Assembly (NCBI GenBank): GCA_902796835.1 | Contig: CADBQP010000065.1 | Coordinates: 1-61,328, forward strand | DNA length: 61,328 nucleotides | Source of the DNA: an uncultured Bacteroidales bacterium | GTDB lineage: Bacteria > Bacteroidota > Bacteroidia > Bacteroidales > Bacteroidaceae | Direction: 5' to 3' | Shown: positions 20,535 through 29,359 of the stretch, one piece after another | How the letters are laid out: each line of letters begins with the position of its first letter | Position numbering within the stretch: position 1 is the first letter of the stretch | Position numbers and translations under genes: made by a program | The notes under the pieces: model-generated | Told to the model about the DNA's origin: nothing | The model's database searches: none | The model's input: the letters and a program-made list of their open reading frames with translations, nothing else

Positions 20535-21545
20535 TTATGCTTGTTTTGCGGCTATTGCCTGATTGGCGGTGATGGCCACCATCATGTAAACATCGTCGAC
20601 CGAGCAACCGCGGCTCAGGTCGTTCACAGGGCGTGCTATGCCCTGGAGAATGGGGCCTATAGCCGTGGCATGGCCCAGGCGCTGCACGAGCTTGTAGCCT
20701 ATGTTGCCCACTTCGAGGCTCGGAGCCACGAGCACGTTGGCATGTCCGGCCACTGTGGAACCCGGGGCCTTGCTCTCGCCCACACTGGGCACGAGGGCTG
20801 CATCGGCCTGCAGTTCTCCGTCGAGCTGAAGGGCGGGGTCCATTTCGCGAGCCAGGCGTGTGGCTTCCACCACCTTGTCCACCACCTCATGCTTGGCACT
20901 TCCCTTAGTCGAGAAACTGAGCATGGCCACGCGAGGCTCCATGCCCGTAATAGCCTTGGCCGTGCGCGCCGTAGAAACAGCTATGGTGGCCAGTTGCTCG
21001 GCGTCGGGAACGGGAAGAACAGCCACGTCGCCCATCACTACCACACCGTTTTCGCCAAATTCCTTGGCTTCGGTAATCAGCAGCATGGCACCGCTCACAC
21101 ACGAGATGCCTGGCGCCGTCTTGATGATTTGCAGGGCGGGACGAAGCACGTTGCCCGTGGTGTTGCGAGCACCAGCCAGCTGGCCGTCGGCCTCGCCGCT
21201 CTTGATGATGAGGCAGCCAATGTAGAGGGGGTCGCGAGCCAGAAGGCGAGCCTCCTCGATAGTCATACCTTTCTTCTTGCGCAATTCGCAAAGTAACTGA
21301 GAATATTCCTCGTGCTTGGCATAGTTCTCAGGGTCGAGTATGGTAGCCTTGCCAATGTGTTTGAGACCGTGCTTTTGGGCCAGGGCCTCGATTTCGGAAG
21401 GATTGCCAATCAGAATAAGTTCGGCCACTCCGTCGGCCAACACGCGGTCGGCAGCCCGAAGGGTGCGCTCTTCGGTGCCCTCGGGCAACACAATGCGTTG
21501 CTTCTGTGACTGGGCACGAGCCACAATTTCTTCGATAAGTGTCAT
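20535..21545 (-). CDS. pta: phosphate acetyltransferase
   Basis: 336 residues, the short class of enzyme with only the catalytic PTA_PTB domain and no N-terminal regulatory region. Typical segments are RIVLPEGTEERTLRAAD near the start, GLIIKSG-type LIIKSGEADGQLAGA, and TVAGHANVLVAPSLEVGN near the end. It exchanges CoA for phosphate on acetyl-CoA. First gene of the pta-ackA operon. Confidence 0.96.
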   Translation of the reverse strand: MTLIEEIVARAQSQKQRIVLPEGTEERTLRAADRVLADGVAELILIGNPSEIEALAQKHGLKHIGKATILDPENYAKHEEYSQLLCELRKKKGMTIEEARLLARDPLYIGCLIIKSGEADGQLAGARNTTGNVLRPALQIIKTAPGISCVSGAMLLITEAKEFGENGVVVMGDVAVLPVPDAEQLATIAVSTARTAKAITGMEPRVAMLSFSTKGSAKHEVVDKVVEATRLAREMDPALQLDGELQADAALVPSVGESKAPGSTVAGHANVLVAPSLEVGNIGYKLVQRLGHATAIGPILQGIARPVNDLSRGCSVDDVYMMVAITANQAIAAKQA

Positions 21546-21574
21546 ATAAAATTGAGTTTTTTTGATTCGTCGTG

Positions 21575-21582
21575 CAAAATTA
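21575..21582 (-). promoter_or_regulatory. pta-ackA promoter -7 box
   Basis: Minus-strand TAATTTTG (21582-21575), 29 bases before the pta ATG, with TTTCG about 18 bp upstream as an imperfect -33. Confidence 0.6.
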
Positions 21583-21667
21583 AATCAAACCCCGCGCTAA
21601 CGAAAGAAAAAAAGCAGATTTCTTTTCTCTGCCCACCGACATCATGCTCCACAGGGGCCGCAGCCTT

Positions 21668-21793
21668 CAAACAAACGGCAGACTATTTTAAAATATCTCG
21701 GAGACAATTTGAACTATCGCCGCGCTATTTTTAACTATCGGCTCGATTGTTTTTGCGCCAGTGCACACTATTTAAAAATATATGCCTATATTT
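21668..21793. repeat. 21-bp array, four clear and two weak units, between pta and pyrH
   Basis: Units start at 21668, 21689, 21710 and 21731 (cores ACGGCAGACTATTT, TATCTCGGAGACAATT, TATCGCCGCGCTATTT, TATCGGCTCGATTGTT), with weaker in-phase units at 21752 and 21773. The last one runs into the pyrH -7 box. The 320-base gap between pta and pyrH holds this array and the two divergent promoters, and no gene. Confidence 0.7.
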
Positions 21794-21794
21794 G
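21787..21794 (+). promoter_or_regulatory. pyrH promoter -7 box
   Basis: TATATTTG matches TAnnTTTG, 72 bases before ATG 21867. The expected -33 position falls in the last repeat units and has no TTTG. Confidence 0.5.
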
Positions 21795-21866
21795 CCGCAA
21801 TTAGGGCATCGCGAGTGTTTCTCCTGCCAAAACCGACATTTTTTTCACACTATAAGATTTTCAACT

Positions 21867-22577
21867 ATGCCACGATTCAAGAGAATATTGCTCAAGCTCA
21901 GCGGCGAGAGCCTGCAAGGCGAACAGGGCTACGGCATCGACGTGAAGCGCCTGAACGAATATGCCACGCAAATCAAGGAAGTGCTCAATATGGGCGTAGA
22001 AATAGGCATCGTCATTGGCGGCGGAAACATTTTTCGCGGCCTGAGCGGAGCCGGCAAAGGATTCGACCGCGTGAAGGGCGACCAAATGGGCATGTGCGCC
22101 ACCGTCATCAACTCGCTCGCCCTGAGCAGCGCGCTGGGCGCCATCGGTGTGAAGAGCCGCGTGCTCACCGCCATTCGCATGGAGCCCATCGGCGAATTCT
22201 ACACCAAGTGGCGAGCCATCGAAGCCATGGAGAGCGGCGAAGTGGCCATCATGAGTTGCGGCACCAGCCAGCCCTACTTCACCACCGACACGGGCTCGTC
22301 GCTCAGAGGCATTGAAATCGAAGCCGACGTCATGCTCAAAGGCACACGCGTGGACGGCGTCTACACAGCTGACCCCGAAAAAGACCCCACTGCCACAAAA
22401 TTCAGCGACATAAGCTACGACGAAGTGCTCAGCCGAGGCCTGCGCGTCATGGACATCACGGCCACAGCCATGTGTAAGGAAAACAACCTGCCCATCTACG
22501 TCTTCAACATGGACATCGTGGGAAACCTCAAACGCGTCATGGCAGGCGAACCCATCGGAACCCTCGTACATCCATAG
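21867..22577 (+). CDS. pyrH: uridylate kinase
   Basis: 236 residues from ATG 21867 (MPRFKRILLKLSGESL). The upstream part of the open frame overlaps the promoter, so this start is preferred. The amino-acid-kinase fold is clear: KLSGES, IGIVIGGGNIFRG near residue 50, TGSSLRGIEIEADVMLKGTRVDGVYTADPEKDP. It phosphorylates UMP to UDP and is the bacterial hexameric type. Confidence 0.97.
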   Translation: MPRFKRILLKLSGESLQGEQGYGIDVKRLNEYATQIKEVLNMGVEIGIVIGGGNIFRGLSGAGKGFDRVKGDQMGMCATVINSLALSSALGAIGVKSRVLTAIRMEPIGEFYTKWRAIEAMESGEVAIMSCGTSQPYFTTDTGSSLRGIEIEADVMLKGTRVDGVYTADPEKDPTATKFSDISYDEVLSRGLRVMDITATAMCKENNLPIYVFNMDIVGNLKRVMAGEPIGTLVHP

Positions 22578-22684
22578 CGCCGCGACAATAGCAGCCACAA
22601 ACGCCTTTTGAGAACTTCACACGTCAAAACCAAACGAAATGCAAAGCAGTATTTCGGAAGTTTTGTCCATATTTTCTTTTTTTC

Positions 22685-22715
22685 TTGCACGAACACGAGA
22701 AAACCAATAGCTTTG
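22685..22715 (+). promoter_or_regulatory. promoter of the TolC/ABC exporter operon
   Basis: TTG (22685-22687), 20 bp, TAGCTTTG (22708-22715), 25 bases before ATG 22741. Confidence 0.7.
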
Positions 22716-22740
22716 TCGAAAAGAAAAAGAAAGAGACAGC

Positions 22741-24225
22741 ATGAAAAAAATACTACTGGCCACACTCCTGAGCGTAACCGCATCCACGCTATGGGCACAA
22801 CGCACACTCACACTCGATGAGTGCAGACAGCTGGCGCTCACCGGCAACAAAGAGATAGCCATGAGCCGCCAAAAAATGGTCAAAGCCGAAAACGAACAGC
22901 AAGCTGCCCGCACCAACTACCTGCCCAAAATTTCTCTCAGGGCAGGCTACGTGCGCACAGGGCGCGAAATTTCAATCTTGAGCGACGAGCAGAAAAGCGC
23001 ACTGCGCAACCTGGGAACCAACCTGGGCACGACCCTCACCCCGTTGGCCATGCAGTTCATGCAACAGGCGCAGCCCATTCTGGCGCAACACCCTGAACTG
23101 GCACAACTCCTCAATGGCGCAGCACAATATGCCCCAGCCGCCGTGCAAGCCCTCAACAGCGCAGGCACAAGTGTGGCCAAAGCCTTCGAAACCGACACGC
23201 GCAACATTGGCGGAGCCGCACTCATGCTCACACAGCCCCTCTACATGGGCGGCAAAATCAGAGCCTACGACCGCATCACCCAATATAGCAAAGAACTGGC
23301 CGGACTGCAGCTCAGCGCCACCCAGCAAGAAACCATATTGAGCGTGGATCAGGCCTACTGGCAAGTCATCTCGCTTGCCGGAAAGCAACGCCTGGCAAAG
23401 CAATACCTCGAAATGCTGCAAAACATGCTCAGCGACACCAAGGCCATGGTAGCCGAAGGCGTGGCCACCCATGCCAACGAACTCACCGTCAACGTCAAGG
23501 TGAACGAAGCCGAAATGACGCTCACCAAAATCGACGACGGACTGCAACTCTCGCGCATGTTGCTCTGCCAACTGTGCAACCTGCCGCTCAGCAGCGACAT
23601 CACCCTGGCCGACGAAACGGCAACCACCATCACCAGCGGCACAGCCCCCGTCACACCCGACACAATAACAGCGCTGAGAAACCGCCCCGAACTCGCACAG
23701 CTGCAGACAGCCATCAACATCTACAAGGAAAAAGAAAAAATAGAGCGCGCAGCCTATCTGCCACAGGTGGCCCTCGTTGGCGGATACGGCTTCACCACGC
23801 CAAACCTGTACAACGGCTTTTCCAATAAACTCAAGGGCGACTGGGCCGTGGGCGTCACACTCTCTCTGCCCGTATGGAACTGGGGCGAAACACGCTATAA
23901 GCTCAATGCCGCCCGTGCCGAAACCCGCATGCAGCAACTCAGGCTCGAAGAAGCCGGCGAAAAAATCTCGCTGCAAGTGAACCAGACAGCCCTGCAGCTC
24001 AACCAAGCCAACAAAAAGCTTCACTACAGCCAGAAAAACCTGGAAAAGGCCGAAGAAAACCTGCGCATAGCCAACGTAGGCTTCCGCGAAGGCGTAATTA
24101 CAACAAGCGACGCCCTTGCTGCCCAAACAGCGTGGATGCAGGCTCAGAGCGACTACGTTGACGCTCAGGTTGACCTGCGCCTCTGCCAAAGCCTCTACCA
24201 AAAAGCGCTGGGCCTGCTCAGATAA
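22741..24225 (+). CDS. TolC family outer membrane efflux protein
   Basis: 494 residues with a signal peptide (MKKILLATLLSVTASTLWAQ). Two OEP repeats are visible, beginning TLDECRQLALTGNKEIAMSRQ (about 23-43) and, in the second half, LRNRPELAQLQTAINIYKEKEKIERAAYLPQVAL (about 314-347), with long helices between. It should form the trimeric outer membrane duct. First gene of an operon with a membrane fusion protein and two ABC-2 permeases. Confidence 0.93.
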   Translation: MKKILLATLLSVTASTLWAQRTLTLDECRQLALTGNKEIAMSRQKMVKAENEQQAARTNYLPKISLRAGYVRTGREISILSDEQKSALRNLGTNLGTTLTPLAMQFMQQAQPILAQHPELAQLLNGAAQYAPAAVQALNSAGTSVAKAFETDTRNIGGAALMLTQPLYMGGKIRAYDRITQYSKELAGLQLSATQQETILSVDQAYWQVISLAGKQRLAKQYLEMLQNMLSDTKAMVAEGVATHANELTVNVKVNEAEMTLTKIDDGLQLSRMLLCQLCNLPLSSDITLADETATTITSGTAPVTPDTITALRNRPELAQLQTAINIYKEKEKIERAAYLPQVALVGGYGFTTPNLYNGFSNKLKGDWAVGVTLSLPVWNWGETRYKLNAARAETRMQQLRLEEAGEKISLQVNQTALQLNQANKKLHYSQKNLEKAEENLRIANVGFREGVITTSDALAAQTAWMQAQSDYVDAQVDLRLCQSLYQKALGLLR

Positions 24226-24287
24226 CATACCCCGCAACAATAGAAAAGCCAATCGCCAAACGACAAACATAAAAAACTCATAAAAAT

Positions 24288-25277
24288 ATGTCCAACCAAC
24301 TCGAAAAAAAGCCCAACCTGCTCATTCCCATCCTTATTGTGGTAGCCGTAGTGCTGCTTGTGGCAGGCGGCAGCTACTTTGCCTTTCGCGAACAAACCGA
24401 GATTATTCAAGGCCAAGCCGAAGTCACGGAATACCGAGTGTCGAGCAAAGTGCCTTCGCGCATCATGGAAATTCGCGTAAAAGCAGGCGACTATGTGCAT
24501 GCCGGCGACACGCTGGCACTGCTCGAAGCCCCTGAGGTCGATGCCAAACTTCAGCAGGCCCGCGCCGTGCAGGCCGCCGCACAAGCCCAAGAGAGCAAGG
24601 CCGAAAAAGGCGCCCGCGAGGAACAGATCAGGGGAGCCTACGAAATGTGGCAAAAGGCGAAAGCCGGAGTGGAGATTGCAGAAAAATCGTATACCCGCAT
24701 TAAAAACCTGTTTGAGCAAGGCGTCGTAACAGCCCAGAAACTCGACGAAGTGACGGCCCAGCGCGATGCCGCCATAGCCACCGAACGCGCAGCCCAGTCG
24801 CAATATGACATGGCCAAGAACGGAGCACAAACCGAAGACAAGTCGGCCGCACGCGCACTTGTGGAGCAAGCCCGAGGTGCCGTGCGCGAAGTGAATGCCT
24901 ACGTGCGCGAAACGGTGCTCGTGGCCCAAAAAGACGGAGAGGTGACCGATGTGTATCCCGAAGTTGGGGAACTCGTAGGAACCGGCGCGCCCATCATGAG
25001 CATTGCAGAGACAAACGACATATGGGTGACCTTCAATGTGCGCGAAGACCACCTGCAAAAATTTGCCATGAACCAGATAATCGAAGCCAGCGTGCCCGCT
25101 GTAGACGACAAACCCCATAAATTCATTGTCTACTACTCGAAAGACCTTGGCACCTACGCAGCCTGGAAGGCCACCAAAACGACCGGACAATATGACATGA
25201 AGACATTCGAAGTGCGCGCGCGGCCCGCCGACAAGATTGAGGGCCTAAGAGCTGGAATGTCGGTTCTGCTCAAATAA
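24288..25277 (+). CDS. HlyD family membrane fusion protein
   Basis: 329 residues. One N-terminal membrane helix (about 11-31), then a biotinyl-lipoyl-like half (VSSKVPSRIMEIRVKAGDYVHAGDTLALLEAPEVDAKL), a helical hairpin with coiled-coil character (about 85-205), the second lipoyl half (VLVAQKDGEVTDVYPEVGELVGTGAPIMSI) and a beta-barrel C-terminus. It bridges the inner-membrane permeases to the TolC protein. Confidence 0.92.
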   Translation: MSNQLEKKPNLLIPILIVVAVVLLVAGGSYFAFREQTEIIQGQAEVTEYRVSSKVPSRIMEIRVKAGDYVHAGDTLALLEAPEVDAKLQQARAVQAAAQAQESKAEKGAREEQIRGAYEMWQKAKAGVEIAEKSYTRIKNLFEQGVVTAQKLDEVTAQRDAAIATERAAQSQYDMAKNGAQTEDKSAARALVEQARGAVREVNAYVRETVLVAQKDGEVTDVYPEVGELVGTGAPIMSIAETNDIWVTFNVREDHLQKFAMNQIIEASVPAVDDKPHKFIVYYSKDLGTYAAWKATKTTGQYDMKTFEVRARPADKIEGLRAGMSVLLK

Positions 25278-25343
25278 AGAGAGGCGAATGATTCAGCGAA
25301 GTCCGCAAAAAGAATAAAAGGTAACCGGTTGTCAGCAAAACAT

Positions 25344-26588
25344 ATGTTGTTTGAGTCAAAACTTCTGCGCTATTTGCGCGTGCAATTCTATCGTGGCACG
25401 GGCATCGTGGGCAAGAGTGTGCGCCAGGCCATCATGACGGCGCGCCTTTTCCGCCGCGAATTTATTCGCATGGCGGAGCGCCCGGTCTATTGGTTTGTCA
25501 TGGTATTTGCGCCCTTGGTGTGCTACGCTTTTTTCGTCACACTGATGAAAACGGGACTGCCCCAAGATTTGCCCATCGGGCTCGTAGACCTCGACAACAC
25601 CACGACTTCGCGAAGCATTGCGCGCAATCTCGATGCCATGCAGCAATCGCACATCACACAACGCTTTGCCAACATCACCGACGCCCGCCGCGCCATGCAG
25701 CGTGGCGAGATATATGCCTTTTTCTACATTCCCCGCGGCACCACCCACAAGGCTAACCGGCAGGAACAGCCCACAATTTCGTGCTACATCAACTATGCGT
25801 ATCTCATAGCCGGCTCGCTCACCTATCGCGACATGCGAATGATGTCGGAACTGGCCTCGGGCGCTGCAGCGCGCAAGGTGCTCTATGCCAAAGGGGCAGG
25901 CGAGCGCCAGGCGATGGCTTTCTTGCAACCCATCGTCGTGGAGACGCATGCCATCAACAACCCGTGGCTTAACTATAGTGTGTATCTGAACAACACCCTG
26001 CTGCCAGGCATGCTCATACTCCTGATTTCGATGCTCACAGCCTATGGCATCGGCACCGAAATCAAGGATGGCGAGGCGCACGAGTGGCTCACGATGGCCG
26101 GCGGAAGCATAAGAAGGGCGCTGCTGGTGAAACTCGTGCCGCAGTTCGTCATATTCTGGCTCATGGGTGCGCTCTACGTTTTCCTGCTCTACGGCTACCT
26201 GCAGTTTCCCTGCCACTGCGGCATTCCAGTCATGCTGCTCAACATGACGCTTCTGGTTGTTGCCAGTCAGGGGTTGGGAGTGTTGCTTTTTGCCATACTG
26301 CCCTCGCTGCGCATGAGCATGAGCGTATGCGCATTGTGGGGAGTGCTGGGATTCAGCATGAGCGGCATGTCCTATCCCGTGCTGGCCATGCACCCCGCCG
26401 TGCAGGGGCTGAGTGTTTTATTCCCCCTGCGCCATTACTTCCTGCTCTACGTGAATTGCGCACTCAACGGATTTCCGCTCCAATATGCCTGGACAAACGT
26501 ATTGGCGCTGCTGCTCTTCTCGCTGGTGCCACACTTTTTCCTTGGGCGGCTTAAGTATTCGTTGCTAAACTACACCTACGTTCCCTAA
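25344..26588 (+). CDS. ABC-2 type permease, first of pair
   Basis: 414 residues from ATG 25344; a TTG 15 bases upstream is a less likely start. One membrane helix near residue 50, a large extracytoplasmic domain (about 70-220), then five or six helices (about 220-395), the YhhJ/YbhS-like architecture. It would export a substrate through the fusion protein and TolC. No ATP-binding domain is fused to it or encoded next to it. Confidence 0.85.
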   Translation: MLFESKLLRYLRVQFYRGTGIVGKSVRQAIMTARLFRREFIRMAERPVYWFVMVFAPLVCYAFFVTLMKTGLPQDLPIGLVDLDNTTTSRSIARNLDAMQQSHITQRFANITDARRAMQRGEIYAFFYIPRGTTHKANRQEQPTISCYINYAYLIAGSLTYRDMRMMSELASGAAARKVLYAKGAGERQAMAFLQPIVVETHAINNPWLNYSVYLNNTLLPGMLILLISMLTAYGIGTEIKDGEAHEWLTMAGGSIRRALLVKLVPQFVIFWLMGALYVFLLYGYLQFPCHCGIPVMLLNMTLLVVASQGLGVLLFAILPSLRMSMSVCALWGVLGFSMSGMSYPVLAMHPAVQGLSVLFPLRHYFLLYVNCALNGFPLQYAWTNVLALLLFSLVPHFFLGRLKYSLLNYTYVP

Positions 26589-26605
26589 CTTAGTCATTCA
26601 AAGCT

Positions 26606-27856
26606 ATGCTCAACCAATTCTACAGGAAATATTGGCGCGAAAGTTTTCAAGACTGGCTCTTCATTGTGGGCCGCGAGGCGCGTAGGGTTTTTCGCGACGA
26701 AGGTGCGTTGCTATTCTTCATATTTCTTCCCCTCTTCTACCCCGTTCTTTATAGTCTTATCTACACTACCGAAACTATTAAGCAAGTTCCGGTGGCCGTG
26801 GTCGACGACAGCCGCACCAACCTCAGCCGCGAGTATTTGAGAAAAGTCGATGCCACGCGCGATGTCCGCATTGTGTCGGTTTGTGCCAACATGGAGGAGG
26901 CTAAGGAGCTCGTGAGACGCCGCGAAGCCTACGGCATCATTTTTGTGCCCTCAGGTTTCAAAAACGACATTGTGGCCCATCGCCAGAGTCGCGTCCACAT
27001 CTTTTGCGACATGAGCGGTCTGCTCTACTACAAAGCCATTCTGACAGCCAACACCGACGTTTCGCTCACCATGAACGCGCACATCAAAGCCGAACGTGCC
27101 GGAAACTTTACGGCCGAGCAGGACAAGATGACGCAGCAGCCCATTGCCTACGAAACCGTGAGCATCTATAACCCACAGACAGGCATGGCCTCGTTCATAT
27201 TGCCGGCCGTGCTCATTCTCATTCTGCAGCAATCACTGCTGCTGGGCGTGGGGTTGCTGGCCGGAACGACGCGCGAAAAAAACACGCTGCGCGAACTCAT
27301 TCCCGTAGAGCACCACCACAACGGGCTCCTGCGCATCGTCTTTGGCAAAGCCTTTGTCTATCTGACCATCTACGTGGTGCAGAGTGTCTATTGCCTGGGC
27401 ATCATCCCTCGCGTGTTCGCCTTGCCGCAGATTGGCAATCCGCTCACACTGGCATTCTTCCTACTGCCGTTCCTGCTGAGTGTAGTGTTTTTTGCCATGA
27501 CGCTGAGCGCCCTCATCCGCGAGCGCGAAAACGTGATCCTCATCCTTGTCTTCACCAGCCTCATCCTGCTCTTCATCAGCGGCATATCATGGCCCAGCGC
27601 CGTGGTGCCCAAATTCTGGAAAATGCTCAGCTACATATTCCCCTCCACCTTCGGCATAAACGGATTCGTGCGCATCAACACGATGGGGGCCGACCTTCTC
27701 TCCGTGCGCAAGGAATGGGATGCGCTGTGGCTGCTCACGGCCTTCTATTTCATCACCTGTTGCATCAGCTTCCGCGTGCGCATTCTCCGAGCCCGTGCCA
27801 AAACGTATAATGCCATACTCGAGAAACGCCATGAAAAGACAGTAGGCGCCCACTGA
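26606..27856 (+). CDS. ABC-2 type permease, second of pair
   Basis: 416 residues with the same layout as its neighbour: helix near residues 35-55 (ALLFFIFLPLFYPVLYSLIY), extracytoplasmic domain, then C-terminal helices containing FILPAVLILILQQSLLLGVGLLAGTTREKNTLREL. The pair probably forms a heterodimer. It ends the operon and is closed by a hairpin made of repeat units. Confidence 0.87.
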   Translation: MLNQFYRKYWRESFQDWLFIVGREARRVFRDEGALLFFIFLPLFYPVLYSLIYTTETIKQVPVAVVDDSRTNLSREYLRKVDATRDVRIVSVCANMEEAKELVRRREAYGIIFVPSGFKNDIVAHRQSRVHIFCDMSGLLYYKAILTANTDVSLTMNAHIKAERAGNFTAEQDKMTQQPIAYETVSIYNPQTGMASFILPAVLILILQQSLLLGVGLLAGTTREKNTLRELIPVEHHHNGLLRIVFGKAFVYLTIYVVQSVYCLGIIPRVFALPQIGNPLTLAFFLLPFLLSVVFFAMTLSALIRERENVILILVFTSLILLFISGISWPSAVVPKFWKMLSYIFPSTFGINGFVRINTMGADLLSVRKEWDALWLLTAFYFITCCISFRVRILRARAKTYNAILEKRHEKTVGAH

Positions 27857-27866
27857 GCCAATCCGA

Positions 27867-27950
27867 AAAACTATCGGGCCGACTGTTTCAACAACTGCCG
27901 CGATCGTAAAAAATATCTCCGAGCTAATTTGAATTAGCTCGGAGATATTT
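27867..27950. repeat. 21-bp array, four units, between convergent genes
   Basis: Units start at 27867 (AAAACTATCGGGCCG...), 27888 (TCAACAACTGCCGCG...), 27909 (AAAAATATCTCCGAG...) and 27930 (TGAATTAGCTCGGAG...), all 21 apart. The third shares 13 consecutive bases (TATCTCCGAGCTA) with the unit at 19198. Confidence 0.75.
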
Positions 27951-27952
27951 TT
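27909..27952. terminator. bidirectional terminator made of two repeat units
   Basis: A perfect 20-bp stem (27909-27928 with 27933-27952) around a TTGA loop, with A5 and T5 at its ends. It separates the exporter operon from the convergent MATE gene. Confidence 0.88.
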
Positions 27953-27991
27953 ATGCAGCAGGCCTGCCGTTTTCCAAGACAAGCATCTCGG

Positions 27992-29338
27992 CTATTCAGC
28001 CAGCTGGCGCAAAATGCGGGGATAGAGCACGGCCTGAACCAGTCCGCGCACAGAAAGGAAGGCAAGCAGGGAAAGCCACAATCCGGCGTTGCCCATCACG
28101 GGCATGAGGGCTGCACACAGGGCAAAGTAGACTATGGCAGCCAGCAAGACGGCCACCAGCATTTGGCGCGTGGCGATGAGGCCCACAAAAAGGCCGTCGA
28201 AGAGGAAGGCTGCACAGCCACAGGCTGGAATGAGCACGGCAAAGAGCAGATATGGCTCGGCAGCCTCTACGACTGTAGCATTATCGGTGAGCAGCGACAA
28301 GAAGGGCGCACCGCCCAGCCAATAGACGAGCATGAAAAGGGCTGTGAGAGCCACTCCCCAAACAAAGAGGCAGAGTGTGAGGCGCCGAAGCGACGTGAAG
28401 TCGCGCCCTCCGGCAAAACGCCCCGCCAGGGCCTCTCCGGCATAGGCAAAACCATCCATGAAATAGGAGAAGAGCAAGAAGAGTTGCATCAGCAGGGCAT
28501 TGACTGCAAGGATGGTGTCGCCCTGATGGGCACCTCTCGACGTGAACCACACCTGCACTGCCACCATGAAGAGCGTGCGCAGAAAAATGTCGGAATTAGC
28601 CGAAAAGAAACGCGCCAGTGCATTGTCCTTCCATAGGCTGCGAAAGTCCATATGCTGCCAGGGCGCGCCGTAAAGTCGCACACAGAAGGCCACACTGAGC
28701 ACCACGCCCACGTATTGCGCAATGAGTGTGCCAAGGGCCACGCCTTCGACTTTCATGCCGAGGCCCACCACAAAGAGCAGGCTCAGCAGAATGTTTACCA
28801 CGTTTTGGGTAATGGCCACAATCATGGGGACACGCGCATTTTGCATGCCAAGAAACCACCCGTTGAACACAAAGGTGGCCAGCACCGCAGGTGCACCCCA
28901 CACGAGCACGGCAAAGTATTGAAGCACGTAGCTTTCGACCATGGGCGAAGGCGACATGATGAAGAGCGCCAGCGAGCGTATGGGAATTTGAAAGACTATG
29001 AACAGGAGGCCAAGGCCGAGCGCCACTTGCAGAGCTCGCAGCAACACTCGCCGCGACTCGTCGGCAAGCCCTGCGCCATAGGCTTGCGAGGCAAAGCCGC
29101 CGGTGCTCATCCGCAAGAAGCCGCAGAGCCAATACATCATGTTGAAAATCATGCCGCCCACGGCTATGGCGCCTATGTAGGCGGCTGCTCCCATGTGGCC
29201 CGTGATGGTTACATCTACCAGTCCGAGGAGCGGCACCGTGACGTTCGACACGATGCTGGGCACGGCAATGCGAAGAATGTCGCGGTGCATGACGCGGTCG
29301 CGCCACGTGCCATTGGCTTTTTGAAGAGTTTCAGTCAT
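27992..29338 (-). CDS. MATE family efflux transporter (DinF-like)
   Basis: 448 residues, twelve predicted helices. The N-terminal half shows RIAVPSIVSNVTVPLLGLVDVTITGHMG, typical of the DinF branch, and the second half repeats the fold. MATE proteins export drugs or metabolites using sodium or proton gradients. It is the last gene of the minus-strand run that includes birA. Confidence 0.9.
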   Translation of the reverse strand: MTETLQKANGTWRDRVMHRDILRIAVPSIVSNVTVPLLGLVDVTITGHMGAAAYIGAIAVGGMIFNMMYWLCGFLRMSTGGFASQAYGAGLADESRRVLLRALQVALGLGLLFIVFQIPIRSLALFIMSPSPMVESYVLQYFAVLVWGAPAVLATFVFNGWFLGMQNARVPMIVAITQNVVNILLSLLFVVGLGMKVEGVALGTLIAQYVGVVLSVAFCVRLYGAPWQHMDFRSLWKDNALARFFSANSDIFLRTLFMVAVQVWFTSRGAHQGDTILAVNALLMQLFLLFSYFMDGFAYAGEALAGRFAGGRDFTSLRRLTLCLFVWGVALTALFMLVYWLGGAPFLSLLTDNATVVEAAEPYLLFAVLIPACGCAAFLFDGLFVGLIATRQMLVAVLLAAIVYFALCAALMPVMGNAGLWLSLLAFLSVRGLVQAVLYPRILRQLAE

Positions 29339-29359
29339 ATTTTACCAAAAGGCTGTTGG

